A stretch of DNA of 64,000 nucleotides from Renibacterium salmoninarum ATCC 33209 (GCF_000018885.1 NC_010168.1:1550001-1614000); one strand, 5' to 3'. Positions 1 through 8,938 are shown, counted from the stretch's first letter. Made by a program: numbers and translations. The notes: generated by a model not told the origin, from the letters alone.

Positions 1-508
1 CTACCGCCAGCACATCACCACGTTGCGCACCAGAACGCAGTATCGGCTGCCGATTCTGTAAGTCGCCAAGCACGGTAACCGTCACCGAGATCTCCCGCCC
101 CGCAGACAAATCACCGCCAACAATCCCGCATTGGCTCGCGCCAAGCGACTCTATCGCTGCGCTCAACCCGTTGGCGAGTCCCTCCGCCCATGAAACCGGC
201 GTCGACGGCGGCAATGTCAAACTCACCACCATGGCGGTGCCTACCGCGCCCATTGCGTTGATATCACTGAGGTTTTGCGCCGCAGCCTTCCAACCGACGT
301 CGTACCCTGTGGAGGAATAGCCGTTGTTCCATGCCAAGCGGAAGTCTTGGTCTTGAACCTGGGTGTCCACCGAAATCACCGTGCGGCCATCCGGCGAACT
401 GACTAATGCCGCGTCATCTCCAGGGCCCAAAAGTACCGAGGTAGAGCTTCGGAGCAACGGAAAAATGCGCGCCAAGAGTTGGCCTTCACTCAACTGGCTC
501 ACATTCAA
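1..508 (-). CDS. thiL: Thiamine-monophosphate kinase ThiL (partial, C-terminus outside window)
   Basis: Phosphorylates thiamine monophosphate to thiamine diphosphate with ATP, the last step of thiamine cofactor synthesis in the cytoplasm. The visible N-terminal part has the family pattern: a GPGDDAAL metal/nucleotide segment near residue 30, then SVDTQ, then WKAAAQNLSDINAMGA, which carries the second conserved acidic patch of the AIRS/PurM-like fold, then GGDLSAG. The gene runs off the left edge. An AGAGAGG ribosome site lies at 515-521; it fits a TTG start at 508 by spacing better than the in-frame GTG at 502, so the start is uncertain by two codons. It is divergent from the DUF3515 gene, as in other actinobacteria. 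No interruption is seen in this part. Confidence 0.9.
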   Translation of the reverse strand, partial: MNVSQLSEGQLLARIFPLLRSSTSVLLGPGDDAALVSSPDGRTVISVDTQVQDQDFRLAWNNGYSSTGYDVGWKAAAQNLSDINAMGAVGTAMVVSLTLPPSTPVSWAEGLANGLSAAIESLGASQCGIVGGDLSAGREISVTVTVLGDLQNRQPILRSGAQRGDVLAV

Positions 509-595
509 TTCATCCACCTCTCTACGGTAGCGGCAGCTACCGACAATCTGGTCGAGGCGACCCGGCGCGCACCGGAATACCACTACGCTTGAGGT

Positions 596-1102
596 ATGCA
601 CCACGGTACATCTTCTAAGTTTTTACTCGTCTTTGCCGCTTTGGGCGCGGCTTTGACCTCGTGTACGCCAGCCGTTGATCTGGCACCAGCTCAGGATTCC
701 GCAAACCCTGCTTGCGCTGCGATGATGATTGCCTTGCCAGACAAACTGGCAGACCAGCAATTGCGCGCAACCAGCTCGCAAGGAACCGCAGCCTGGGGCA
801 ATCCGTCCAAAGTGGTTTTGCGGTGCGGCGTAAATGCACCGCCGCCAACAAAAGATCCTTGCGTCGGCGTCAACGGCGTTGATTGGGTCAGTATACAAGA
901 CCCCGCAAAGCCGGATAATTGGACTTTCACAACTTACGGTCGTGAGCCTGCCACCGCCATCTTGTTCAATCAGAATGACGTCGCTTCCAGCACCGTATTG
1001 GCGCAGTTGGCAGCTGCCGCCGCTAAGATCCCGCAGACTCACAAATGTTTGGGTCCCGAAGACGCTCAGTTATTTCCAGCACAGCCCAGCAGCACTCCAT
1101 AA
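596..1102 (+). CDS. DUF3515 family lipoprotein
   Basis: A 168-residue exported protein of unknown function. The N-terminus is a lipoprotein signal: a short basic start, a hydrophobic stretch, and a lipobox LTSC at residues 20-23, so Cys23 is probably lipidated and the protein sits on the outer face of the membrane. Downstream are cysteines in ANPACAAM, LRCGV, DPCVG and HKCLGP, a spacing typical of the DUF3515 family that lies beside thiL and gpsA in many actinobacteria (Rv2980 in M. tuberculosis is one). An ATG start with upstream purines (cttgagg) supports 596. It converges on gpsA, with only 15 bases between the two stops. Confidence 0.85.
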   Translation: MHHGTSSKFLLVFAALGAALTSCTPAVDLAPAQDSANPACAAMMIALPDKLADQQLRATSSQGTAAWGNPSKVVLRCGVNAPPPTKDPCVGVNGVDWVSIQDPAKPDNWTFTTYGREPATAILFNQNDVASSTVLAQLAAAAAKIPQTHKCLGPEDAQLFPAQPSSTP

Positions 1103-1117
1103 CGCTAATTAGCTCAG

Positions 1118-2134
1118 TTAACCCTCGGATTTCAGATCTCTAGCCAAAAGCCGCGGGCCGAGTTCGTCAACAGTAAGTTTTCCAGCGAGCACGGCAACGA
1201 CGGCAGAGGTAATGGGCATGTCCACGCCCAGCTTTCCGGCTAAATCGTAAACTGCGCGACCAGACTTAATGCCCTCCGCGGTTTGTGTCATTGTGGCATT
1301 GACTTGATCCAAGCTGAGTCCTTGACCAAGCAACCGCCCGGCAGTGTGATTGCGGCTTAAGGGCGAGGAGCAAGTGGCTACTAGGTCCCCCAGCCCTGCA
1401 AGACCAGCCATCGTTTCCGCCTCGCCACCAAGTGCCAAAGCCAATCTGGTTGTCTCGGCCAATCCCCTGGTGATCACGGAGGCTTTAGTGTTGTCGCCCA
1501 TTTCTTTGCCTTCGCAAATTCCGACGGCGAGCGCTATGACATTTTTTACGATGCCGCCGATTTCGACGCCGACGACGTCTGAATTCGTATAGGGCCGAAA
1601 ATATGATGCCGTGCAAAGCGAGGCAACCCAGGCGGCTACGTCAACGTCCGTGCAAGCGATAACCGAGGCGGTGGGTTCCTGTCGAGCAATTTCCATCGCC
1701 AAATTCGGGCCGGAAACCACCGCGATCCGCTCTGTAGGCACGCCAAGCTCGGCGGCGATGACTTGGCTCATTTGAGCATCAGTGCCCAGCTCGAGCCCTT
1801 TCATGAGCGACACCACTACGACGTCGGATGCCAAGGCATCCCGCCAGGCCGGCAGTTGCGCCCGCAACGACTGAGCCGGTACAGCTAGCACGACAAGTGC
1901 CGAGCCGTTAAGGACCTTGGTGACATCAGTACTGGCGACTAGGTTGTGCGGAAAATCGATATTCGGTAGGTAAGTCTCGTTGCGATGCGTGGAGTTAATC
2001 TCTTCGACTACCGCTGTGCGCCTGCCCCAGAGCCGTATCTCAATACCAGGATTCGCATCGGCAAGTACCTTAGCGAATGTTGTGCCCCAGCTACCAGCGC
2101 CTAGAACAGCAATGCTTGTTGGCTCTGGTCTCAT
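1118..2134 (-). CDS. gpsA: NAD(P)-dependent glycerol-3-phosphate dehydrogenase GpsA
   Basis: Reduces dihydroxyacetone phosphate to sn-glycerol 3-phosphate, the backbone for membrane phospholipids. The 338-residue length is normal. The N-terminal Rossmann motif GAGSWGTTFA is at about residues 11-20; VVSGPNLAMEIA and EIGGIVKNVIALAVG follow, the latter holding the conserved catalytic lysine, and then GDNTKASVITRGLAE of the C-terminal helical domain. It follows plsC with a four-base overlap (2131-2134), so the two are probably translationally coupled, and the next enzyme, PlsC, works downstream in the same pathway. Intact. Confidence 0.95.
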   Translation of the reverse strand: MRPEPTSIAVLGAGSWGTTFAKVLADANPGIEIRLWGRRTAVVEEINSTHRNETYLPNIDFPHNLVASTDVTKVLNGSALVVLAVPAQSLRAQLPAWRDALASDVVVVSLMKGLELGTDAQMSQVIAAELGVPTERIAVVSGPNLAMEIARQEPTASVIACTDVDVAAWVASLCTASYFRPYTNSDVVGVEIGGIVKNVIALAVGICEGKEMGDNTKASVITRGLAETTRLALALGGEAETMAGLAGLGDLVATCSSPLSRNHTAGRLLGQGLSLDQVNATMTQTAEGIKSGRAVYDLAGKLGVDMPITSAVVAVLAGKLTVDELGPRLLARDLKSEG

Positions 2135-2901
2135 ACCGATTCCTCCGGCCGCGCATCCTGTTCAAACTTACGTCCAGTTTTGGTTTGGTTGTGCTCGGAG
2201 GGATCCCAACGTTCTACCGGCGCTGGCTCGCCCCGCAAGCCGACTAATAATGCGGTGATATCGTCCAGAATTGCTTCAGTGGCCGCATGCAATACGTCTT
2301 TGTCCAAGGGCTTGCCATGAAAGGCGCTCAGGTCAACCGGATCGCCAATAATCATGGTAACTCGCTTGCGTGGGAAGGGATGCACCATCTTGGCATAACG
2401 AGGGAAGACTTCCTGCGCGCCCCAGTGTGCCACGGGGGTTACCGGCGCCCCGGTCTGCAACGCCAATCGAGCTGCCCCAGTATGCCCTTTCATCGGCCAA
2501 AGGTTTGGATCACGGGTCAAGGTGCCCTCTGGATAGATGATGATGGCACCGCCCTCATCAAGTACTTCTTGAGCCACGATGAGCGATCGACCGGCACTCG
2601 GACCGCTGCGGTCTACCGGGATTTGCTTCGAACCAGCTAAGATTTTTCCGGCGATTGGCAGTTTGAAAAGCGAGCCTTTGGCTAAGAAGTGCGGTGGGAA
2701 TCCTTTGTTGTAAAGCATGTGTCCCACTAGCACCGGATCAATTTCCGAATAGTGGTTAGGGCAGACGATGAAACCAGAATTCTGCGGAAGTTTATCGGTC
2801 TGCAACCAAGTTTTAGCCAGTAGCAGATTCATCAGCGGGCGCAACGTATTGGCCAGAATCGAGAACATGGTCTTCATCGTTCTGGATTGCGGCTGGGACA
2901 T
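2131..2901 (-). CDS. plsC: 1-acyl-sn-glycerol-3-phosphate acyltransferase (PlsC family)
   Basis: Acylates lysophosphatidate to phosphatidate at the inner face of the membrane. The acyltransferase HX4D motif is NHYSEID near residue 50, followed by HFLAKGSLFKLP, and the glycerol-phosphate-binding block YPEGTLTRD near residue 124, all in the normal order. The N-terminal hydrophobic region ILANTLRPLMNLLL may anchor it. The length of 256 residues fits the family. It starts immediately at the end of murA (base 2901 shared) and overlaps gpsA by four bases, so murA-plsC-gpsA form a tight operon. The paralogous family is broad, so the exact acceptor is inferred from the gpsA context. Confidence 0.88.
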   Translation of the reverse strand: MSQPQSRTMKTMFSILANTLRPLMNLLLAKTWLQTDKLPQNSGFIVCPNHYSEIDPVLVGHMLYNKGFPPHFLAKGSLFKLPIAGKILAGSKQIPVDRSGPSAGRSLIVAQEVLDEGGAIIIYPEGTLTRDPNLWPMKGHTGAARLALQTGAPVTPVAHWGAQEVFPRYAKMVHPFPRKRVTMIIGDPVDLSAFHGKPLDKDVLHAATEAILDDITALLVGLRGEPAPVERWDPSEHNQTKTGRKFEQDARPEESV

Positions 2902-4235
2902 TAGCGCTGCCCCAGCGAAACGTCTGCGCCTAGTCCGGTGAGCTTGTCTAGGAAGTGCTCATAGCCACGGTTAATAACATCAATTCCCGTGACTCTCGAT
3001 GAACCGGTGGCTGCTAGCGCCGCGATCAGATGGCTGAAGCCACCGCGCAGGTCAGGAACGTGGATATCCGCGCCGCGTAATTGTGTGGATCCAGAGATAA
3101 CGGCCGAGTGTAAGAAATTACGCTGGCCAAAGCGGCACGGTACACTGCCCAAGCATTCGCGGTGAACCTGAATGTTGGCGCCCATCCGAATAAGTGCGTC
3201 GGTAAAGCCAAACCGGTTCTCGTAAACCGTCTCGTGCACAATCGAAACGCCTTCGGCCTGGCTCAAGGCCACTACCAGCGGCTGCTGCCAATCGGTCATG
3301 AAACCAGGGTGCACGTCGGTTTCTAGGACAAGCGGATTGAGCTTGCCACCTGGGTGATAAAAACGGATGCCGCCGTCTTCAATATCCATGCCGCCGCCAA
3401 CCTTGCGGAAGGTATTGATAAAGGTCATCATGTCTCGCTGCGAGGCGCCGTCGACATAAATATCGCCCTTAGTCACCAGCGCAGCTGAAGCCCAAGAAGC
3501 CGCTTCATTTCGGTCGGTCAGCGCGCGATGATCAAACCCGCCTAGATTCTTGACGCCTTCAACCCGAATGGTTCGATCGGCTTGGACGCTGATCAGCGCG
3601 CCCATTTTTTGCAGCACCGCGATCAGGTCAATAATCTCTGGCTCGGTGGCCGCCCCGATCAGTTCGGTGATGCCCTCAGCTCTCGTTGCAGAGAGTAAGA
3701 CTTGTTCGGTGGCACCAACAGAGGGGTAGGGCAGCGAGATTTTCGCTCCGTGTAACCCCTTTGGCGCGGTGATTTTGATGCCGGTATCTAGCTTTTCCAC
3801 CACAGCACCGAATTGGCGCAACACATTCAGGTGGTAATCAATGGGGCGATCGCCAATTTTGCAGCCTCCCAGATCTGGGATGAAGGCTTCACCGATCGAG
3901 TGAATTAGTGGCCCACAAAGCAGAATCGGAATGCGAGAATCACCGGCATGCGTTTCAATCAGCGAGGTGGCGGCAGTGGTTGCGGCAGTTGTTGCGGCAG
4001 CCGGGTCCAGGGTTAAATCACCTGTTACTGGGTCCTTGATAACGCTGACGCCGTGGATCTGCAAAAGTGAGGTAACCACTTCCACGTCTTTGATTTCTGG
4101 CACATTTCGCAGAATCGAAGGGGCCCCGCCCAAAAGTGCGGCGACCATCGCTTTGGGCACAAGGTTCTTCGCCCCGCGCACCTTCACTCGGCCGGACAAT
4201 GGCACTCCGCCGTTTACCGTCAAGACGCTATTCAT
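2901..4235 (-). CDS. murA: UDP-N-acetylglucosamine 1-carboxyvinyltransferase MurA
   Basis: Transfers enolpyruvate from PEP to UDP-GlcNAc, the first committed step of peptidoglycan synthesis in the cytoplasm. The 444 residues start with the substrate-binding GAKN motif (Lys23, Asn24) and include LGGCKIGDRPIDYH near residue 125, whose cysteine is the PEP- and fosfomycin-reactive residue of the family. VGATEQVLLSA and LTDRNEAASWA are further EPSP/MurA-fold blocks. A short Ala/Thr-rich insert near residues 79-89 is encoded by a degenerate 12-bp tandem repeat at about 3970-4003. That makes the protein slightly longer than many homologues, without breaking the frame. Intact and presumably essential. 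Confidence 0.95.
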   Translation of the reverse strand: MNSVLTVNGGVPLSGRVKVRGAKNLVPKAMVAALLGGAPSILRNVPEIKDVEVVTSLLQIHGVSVIKDPVTGDLTLDPAAATTAATTAATSLIETHAGDSRIPILLCGPLIHSIGEAFIPDLGGCKIGDRPIDYHLNVLRQFGAVVEKLDTGIKITAPKGLHGAKISLPYPSVGATEQVLLSATRAEGITELIGAATEPEIIDLIAVLQKMGALISVQADRTIRVEGVKNLGGFDHRALTDRNEAASWASAALVTKGDIYVDGASQRDMMTFINTFRKVGGGMDIEDGGIRFYHPGGKLNPLVLETDVHPGFMTDWQQPLVVALSQAEGVSIVHETVYENRFGFTDALIRMGANIQVHRECLGSVPCRFGQRNFLHSAVISGSTQLRGADIHVPDLRGGFSHLIAALAATGSSRVTGIDVINRGYEHFLDKLTGLGADVSLGQR

Positions 4236-4361
4236 TACACCTGCTCAATCGTTCATGGGACTGCCCTCAGTCAACCCGCAACCTTTGGACAAGCATAGTT
4301 TCTCTGCCCGGCAGACTGAAATATCCAGCGGATGTAGTGATTCGAGCCCTGTTTGACTGGC

Positions 4362-4972
4362 CTAGAGCGAATTTTCCACTCGTGTGGGCAGCGTGCGCGG
4401 TTTGTAGCTTGGCCGGGTTGCTTCGAAGGCAGAAATATCCTCTTCGTGCTGCAAGGTGAGCGAAATATCATCAAGGCCCTCAAGTAGCCGCCAGCGAATG
4501 TAGTCGTCCACTTCAAATCGCGCCACAATGCTGCCGCAAGTGACCAGTTTGCTTTCGAGATCTACCGTAACTTCAGTTCCCGGCGCATTCTCTAACTCTT
4601 TCCAAATGAGTTCGACGTCGGCTTGATCCAGTTGCGCAGTCAGCAAGCCTTGCTTTCCCGAGTTGCCCCGAAAAATATCGCCAAATCGAGAGGCAAGGAC
4701 CGCTTTGAATCCGTAATCTTTAAGCGCCCAAACCGCGTGTTCCCGTGAGGAGCCGGTGCCAAAGTCAGGTCCGGCGACCAAAACACTGCCCCGGTTAAAA
4801 GGCTCCTGGTTGAGAATGAAACCTTCTTTTTTCGCCAAGAAGCAAAGAGCGCATCATCGAATCCTGTTTTGGAGATTCGCTTAAGGTAAACCGCCGGAAT
4901 GATCTGATCAGTATCCACATCGGACTGCCGTAAGGGAACGCCAATACCGGTGTGCTTGCTAAATTTTTCCAC
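4362..4972 (-). pseudogene. leuD: 3-isopropylmalate dehydratase small subunit LeuD, frameshifted
   Basis: LeuD with LeuC isomerises 2-isopropylmalate to 3-isopropylmalate in leucine synthesis. The first frame (start 4972) reads [20 protein letters not shown] through LFASWR at about residue 46. The rest of the protein, from [19 protein letters not shown] through GTGSSREHA to the C-terminus, is in another frame ending at 4362. The frames switch at a six-base A run on the coding strand (T run 4827-4832). One extra A would restore a normal protein of about 200 residues. Everything else, including the GTGSSREHA active-site loop and FRGNSGKQG, is well conserved, so the lesion looks recent. It could also be read by slippage at the A run or be an assembly error. 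Confidence 0.85.
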
Positions 4973-4986
4973 GTTATCTCTGCCTT

Positions 4987-6471
4987 TCAGGCCGCGTGTG
5001 CATCGGCCGGGGCGCTAGCATGCGCCGTCGCACGCACTGGCTCTAAGTCCGACGGCGAGCTCAGCTTGCCGCGCACCGCGGTAGCCGCCGCGACCACTGG
5101 TGACACTAAGTGCGTGCGGCCACCTTTGCCCTGCCGTCCTTCGAAGTTGCGGTTTGAGGTGGAGGCGCATCGCTCGCCGACTTGAAGCTGATCCGGATTC
5201 ATACCAAGACACATTGAGCAGCCAGCAAAACGCCACTCGGCACCGAAATCTTTGAACACTTGGTCTAGGCCTTCGGCTTCAGCTTCCAAGCGAACTCGAG
5301 CTGAACCAGGAACTACCAGCATCCTGATTTCTGGATCTTTTTCCCGGCCCCGAATAACGTCCGCAGCCGCACGTAAATCTTCGATTCGCGAGTTGGTGCA
5401 AGAGCCCAGAAACACGGTATCTACCCGAATTTTTTTCATCGGCGTACCGGCTTCAAGGCCCATGTAGGTCAAGGCCCGTTCGCAGGCAGCTTTGGCATTC
5501 TCATCGGCAAAGTCCCCCGGCGAGGGCACCGCATCATTCAAAGACACGCCTTGCCCTGGGTTGGTCCTCCAGGTTACAAAGGGTTCTAAGGTGTTCGCCT
5601 CCAGATTCACTTCCGCATCGAAGACGGCGTCATCTTCGGTGGGCAGCGACTTCCAGTAGTCAACCGCTGCGTCCCAGTCTGCTCCTTGTGGCGTGTGCGG
5701 GCGATCCTGGAGGAAATCGAAAGTGGTTTGGTCCGGCGCGATCATGCCGGCGCGGGCGCCCGCTTCAATAGACATATTGCAAATGGTCATCCGAGCGTCC
5801 ATGGACAGTGCGCGGATTGCCGAGCCACGGTACTCCAGCACATAGCCTTGGCCACCACCGGTGCCAATTTTCGCGATCACCGCCAAAATGATGTCTTTCG
5901 AGCTAACGCCAGGTCGCAGGACGCCTTCTACATTGATGGCCATGGTCTTGAACGGTTTTAACGGCAAGGTCTGCGTGGCCATAACGTGCTCCACCTCGGA
6001 GGTACCAATACCAAAAGCAAGCGCGCCAACGGCACCGTGTGTCGAAGTATGCGAATCACCACAAACCACGGTCATACCGGGCTGAGTCAGCCCAAGTTGT
6101 GGGCCGACGATGTGCACAATGCCCTGTTCAGCATCGCCGAGCGAGTGCAGGCGGACGCCGAATTCTGCGCAGTTCTTGCGTAACGTTTCGATTTGGATTC
6201 GACTGGTTGGATCAGCGATCGGTTTGTCGATGTCCAGGGTTGGCGTGTTGTGGTCTTCGGTCGCAATCGTGAGATCGACACGGCGTAGTGGCCGGCCAGC
6301 GAGTCGGAGACCTTCAAAAGCCTGCGGAGATGTCACTTCATGCACGAGGTGAAGATCGATGAAAAGCAAGTCTGGCTCGTTGCCTTGCCCCTTGCGAACA
6401 ATATGGTCCGCCCAGACCTTGCCGGCCAAAGTTTTTGGTTTCGTTGTGCTGGTCGTCTGCTGTGTCGTCAT
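4987..6471 (-). CDS. leuC: 3-isopropylmalate dehydratase large subunit LeuC
   Basis: The large, iron-sulfur-containing subunit of isopropylmalate isomerase, an aconitase-superfamily enzyme of leucine synthesis. The 494 residues contain [31 protein letters not shown], the first cluster cysteine in FLGSCTNSR, and the pair of cysteines in [12 protein letters not shown], so all three 4Fe-4S ligands are present. It precedes leuD by 14 bases. Because leuD is frameshifted, LeuC may lack its partner even though it is intact itself. It is divergent from the IclR-type regulator, which in actinobacteria controls this operon. Confidence 0.95.
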   Translation of the reverse strand: MTTQQTTSTTKPKTLAGKVWADHIVRKGQGNEPDLLFIDLHLVHEVTSPQAFEGLRLAGRPLRRVDLTIATEDHNTPTLDIDKPIADPTSRIQIETLRKNCAEFGVRLHSLGDAEQGIVHIVGPQLGLTQPGMTVVCGDSHTSTHGAVGALAFGIGTSEVEHVMATQTLPLKPFKTMAINVEGVLRPGVSSKDIILAVIAKIGTGGGQGYVLEYRGSAIRALSMDARMTICNMSIEAGARAGMIAPDQTTFDFLQDRPHTPQGADWDAAVDYWKSLPTEDDAVFDAEVNLEANTLEPFVTWRTNPGQGVSLNDAVPSPGDFADENAKAACERALTYMGLEAGTPMKKIRVDTVFLGSCTNSRIEDLRAAADVIRGREKDPEIRMLVVPGSARVRLEAEAEGLDQVFKDFGAEWRFAGCSMCLGMNPDQLQVGERCASTSNRNFEGRQGKGGRTHLVSPVVAAATAVRGKLSSPSDLEPVRATAHASAPADAHAA

Positions 6472-6540
6472 GACCGTCTCCCATCGTGTCTATTCTACTG
6501 TGACAGCGCAGGTTAAGCGACGCCAGCAGTTGAACGTGCA

Positions 6541-6555
6541 TCTCATATTCTGAGA
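6541..6555. promoter_or_regulatory. Candidate NdgR/LtbR operator in the leuC-ndgR divergent promoter
   Basis: The 99-base gap between leuC and ndgR holds an inverted repeat TCTCA-tattc-TGAGA, ending 15 bases upstream of the ndgR ATG. IclR-family leucine regulators of actinobacteria bind short palindromes in this intergenic region, so the position and symmetry suggest an autoregulatory and leuCD operator. Binding is inferred. Confidence 0.45.
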
Positions 6556-6570
6556 CGCTAGTATCAACCT

Positions 6571-7308
6571 ATGGACAAGGAAATTGGCGAACACGGTTCA
6601 AGTGGCGTTGGTGTTATCGATAAGGCAGCCCAGGTACTCGACGCGCTTGAGGCTGGGCCAACGACACTCGCGCAATTGGTGGCCGCAACCGGGTTAGCAC
6701 GTCCAACAGTGCACCGGCTGGCGCAAGCATTAGCGCACCACCGATTAGTTAGCCGGGACATTCATGGCCGCTTTGTACTTGGCGGCAGGTTAGTTGAACT
6801 AGCCTCGGCGGCTGGCGAAGATCGCCTCATTGCCGCAGCCGGGCCAGTACTCATTGGTCTCCGTGACGCCACCGGCGAGTCAGCCCAGATTTTCCGCCGC
6901 CAGGGCGAATGGCGTGTTTGCGTGGCATCAGCGGAACGGCCCATCGGTTTGCGCGATACCATCCCTGTGGGCACCAAGTTGTCCATGAAGGCCGGTTCCG
7001 CCGCGCAAGTCCTCTTGGCCTGGGAAGATCACGAGCGACTTTTCGACGGCCTGCAAAATGCGCGCTTCACCCCTACCGTGCTGGCCGGCGTCCGACGTCG
7101 TGGCTGGGCGCAGTCTCTCGGCGAACGCGAGATGGGTGTTGCTTCGGTTTCGGCACCGATTCGCGGGCCCTCCGGTCGGATCATTGCGGCAGTATCGATC
7201 TCTGGACCCATTGAACGATTGACTCGGCAGCCTGGCCGAATGCATGCTGAAGTAGTTTGTAATGCTGCACGTGTTTTGACGGAAGCACTAAAAAACGGCG
7301 AGGGTTAG
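6571..7308 (+). CDS. ndgR: IclR-family regulator, NdgR/LtbR type
   Basis: A 245-residue transcription regulator. The N-terminal winged helix-turn-helix spans about residues 13-75 (TTLAQLVAATGLARPTVHRL is the recognition region) and the C-terminal IclR effector domain follows, with GESAQIFRRQGEWRVC and VGTKLSMKAGSAAQVLLAW. Orthologues divergent from leuCD (NdgR in Streptomyces, LtbR in Corynebacterium) control leucine and other amino acid genes; the assignment rests on this conserved position and family similarity. It is followed after three bases by the damaged DUF805 gene. Intact, so a leucine regulator remains although leuD is broken. Confidence 0.88.
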   Translation: MDKEIGEHGSSGVGVIDKAAQVLDALEAGPTTLAQLVAATGLARPTVHRLAQALAHHRLVSRDIHGRFVLGGRLVELASAAGEDRLIAAAGPVLIGLRDATGESAQIFRRQGEWRVCVASAERPIGLRDTIPVGTKLSMKAGSAAQVLLAWEDHERLFDGLQNARFTPTVLAGVRRRGWAQSLGEREMGVASVSAPIRGPSGRIIAAVSISGPIERLTRQPGRMHAEVVCNAARVLTEALKNGEG

Positions 7309-7311
7309 CAG

Positions 7312-7696
7312 ATGTCATTCTTCGAAGCTATTGCCAGCGGGTTTCGCAAATATGCCGAGTTCAGCGGGCGGGCAACTCGTCCCGAGTTTTGGTGGTTCAT
7401 CCTCTTTTATTGCCCTAGGCGCTGGAATTCTCTCGTCGCTGAGTATTGCCTCCGGAGATGGCACACTGTTCCGCGGCTCGGCTTTGGAAACTGTATGGTC
7501 GTTGGCCACGTTGCTGCCGACGCTGGGCGTGTTGGTACGTCGCTTGCGAGACACCGGCAGAACCTGGCCACACGTCTTTTGGCTTTTAGTACCAATTGGC
7601 GGTTTAGTGGTGCTAGCAATTTTCTTGTCAGAACCCGGCACGCCCGCCGAACCAAGTCAAACGGGCGAGTCCGGTCAATCGGCAGGAGCCGCTTAG
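7312..7696 (+). pseudogene. DUF805 membrane protein, frameshifted
   Basis: DUF805 proteins are small inner-membrane proteins of unknown function. The first frame gives MSFFEAIASGFRKYAEFSGR and RPEFWWFILF, the classic DUF805 opening. The remainder (FIALGAGILSSLSI, then LLPTLGVLVRRLRDTGRTW, then FWLLVPIGGLVVLAIFL) lies in another frame and ends at 7696. The switch is at a TTTT run, 7405-7408. The RRLRDTGRTWPH loop before the last membrane segment is diagnostic. It overlaps the convergent neighbour by four bases. It is a single-base lesion and probably recent. Confidence 0.75.
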
Positions 7697-8295
7697 CTCC
7701 GCAGCACCTTGTAGCTCAGGTGCGTAACCAAAGAGTTTCCGTCAACCAAAATCGGCTCAAACTCAACTCCAGCTAGGCCGTCGAGTAGGCGCTCCCCCTG
7801 GCCAAGAATTGCTGGAGTGAGGTGTAACCTGAGCTCATCAATGAGGCCAGCGGCGAGGTACTGCCGAATGGTTGCCGCACCCCCAGCGATAGCGATGCTG
7901 CCATCACCAGCTGCTTCTTTGGCCTGGTCAAAGGCGCTTTTAAGGCCGTCTGTGACGAAGTAGAAGGTAGTCCCACTCATTTCCAGCGGTTCGCGCTCAT
8001 CATGCGTGAGCACAAAAACTGGTGCGTGGTACAGCGGCTCGTCACCCCACCAACCGTGCCACTCTGGCGCAGAGTCCCAACCATCACCGACCGGGCCAAA
8101 CATATTCCGCCCCATGATGTACGCGCTGTGTTGGCTCATTTTATCCAGCGCAGCTGCGTTCTTCTCAGGTTCTTCAAACATCCAACGGTGCAACCTGCCA
8201 TCAACACCTTCACCCATCGGATTTTCTAAGGTTTGGTTCGGCCCAGCAGTTAAGCCATCGAGTGAGATAGCCATGTCAGCAGTACCGAGTCCCAT
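7693..8295 (-). CDS. Dihydrofolate reductase-fold protein (RibD C-terminal domain family)
   Basis: A 200-residue protein of the RibD_C/dihydrofolate-reductase-like family, which are NAD(P)H-binding reductases mostly of unknown substrate. It shows the opening MAISLDGLTAGPN, then YIMGRNMFGPVGDGW, the nucleotide-binding IAIAGGAATIRQYLAAGLIDEL, and the closing LHLTPAILGQGERLL, all in the expected order. A GGAGG site precedes the ATG at 8295. It is a stand-alone protein, not the bifunctional RibD of riboflavin synthesis, which would carry a deaminase domain. Intact. Confidence 0.8.
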   Translation of the reverse strand: MGLGTADMAISLDGLTAGPNQTLENPMGEGVDGRLHRWMFEEPEKNAAALDKMSQHSAYIMGRNMFGPVGDGWDSAPEWHGWWGDEPLYHAPVFVLTHDEREPLEMSGTTFYFVTDGLKSAFDQAKEAAGDGSIAIAGGAATIRQYLAAGLIDELRLHLTPAILGQGERLLDGLAGVEFEPILVDGNSLVTHLSYKVLRS

Positions 8296-8356
8296 TTCAG
8301 CCTCCGGGTTGATTGAATCCTTCTCAGTGCAGCTTAGCTACAGATAGGCTCTGGGC

Positions 8357-8890
8357 ATGGAAAATTTCGCGGTCTTTCTCCGTGGCGTCAACGTTGGTGG
8401 CGTGACGATCAAATCTGCTGATTTGAAGGCGTGCTTAGCGGCACTTCCGGTAAGCGGGGTCAAGAAGCTTTTGGCCAGCGGGAATGTGGTCTTGCAAGCC
8501 TCGCTAACTGCCGGCGAGTTGAAGTATGCGGTTGAGACTGCGCTGCGTGAACGGTTCGGTTATGAGGCCTGGGTTGTGGTGCTTACTGGGAGCAGGATTG
8601 GCGAATTGATCCCGGCTTGCCCTTACCCTGCGGATTCCGCGGAGCTTCATACCTACCTGACTCTTTTTACCGACCATGCCGCTGCGGAGCGTCTCAGTAG
8701 CGAGCTTGCTGAGTTAGAGAATATTGAGTGGAAGTCATTAGGGCCAGAGGCGACGGCTTGGACGGTGGAAGTTGGCAGCACGTTAGATTCGCCGATTAGT
8801 AAGTTAACTGCCAAAGCTGTTTACAAGGCGTCGACGACTACCCGGAATCTGCGCACCATGATTAAGGTTCGGGATGCATTAGCCGGTTAA
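8357..8890 (+). CDS. DUF1697 family protein
   Basis: A 177-residue cytoplasmic protein of unknown function. The opening FAVFLRGVNVGGVTIKSADL and LLASGNVVLQ are the hallmarks of the DUF1697 family, and the C-terminal TTRNLRTMIKV is also typical. No catalytic role is established for the family that I can recall. It stands alone, divergent from the reductase-fold gene and followed by a strong terminator hairpin. Intact and of usual length. Confidence 0.8.
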   Translation: MENFAVFLRGVNVGGVTIKSADLKACLAALPVSGVKKLLASGNVVLQASLTAGELKYAVETALRERFGYEAWVVVLTGSRIGELIPACPYPADSAELHTYLTLFTDHAAAERLSSELAELENIEWKSLGPEATAWTVEVGSTLDSPISKLTAKAVYKASTTTRNLRTMIKVRDALAG

Positions 8891-8893
8891 ATA

Positions 8894-8937
8894 AATGTGC
8901 TCCTGGCCAGCGTTTCCGCAGTTCAGGAGCACATTTT
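8894..8937. terminator. Bidirectional intrinsic terminator
   Basis: A perfect 12-bp inverted repeat, AATGTGCTCCTG at 8894-8905 and CAGGAGCACATT at 8924-8935, with an 18-base loop, followed by TTTT on the + strand. On the - strand the hairpin ends in TTTATTTAA. It can stop the DUF1697 transcript and, from the other side, the tRNA transcript whose 3' end is at 8939. Confidence 0.8.
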
Positions 8938-8938
8938 G

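Noticed and set aside
4815..4845. Programmed frameshifting in leuD
   Set aside because: LeuD is not known to use recoding and no stimulatory structure or internal ribosome site is apparent; a simple indel is the plainer reading, though slippage is not excluded.
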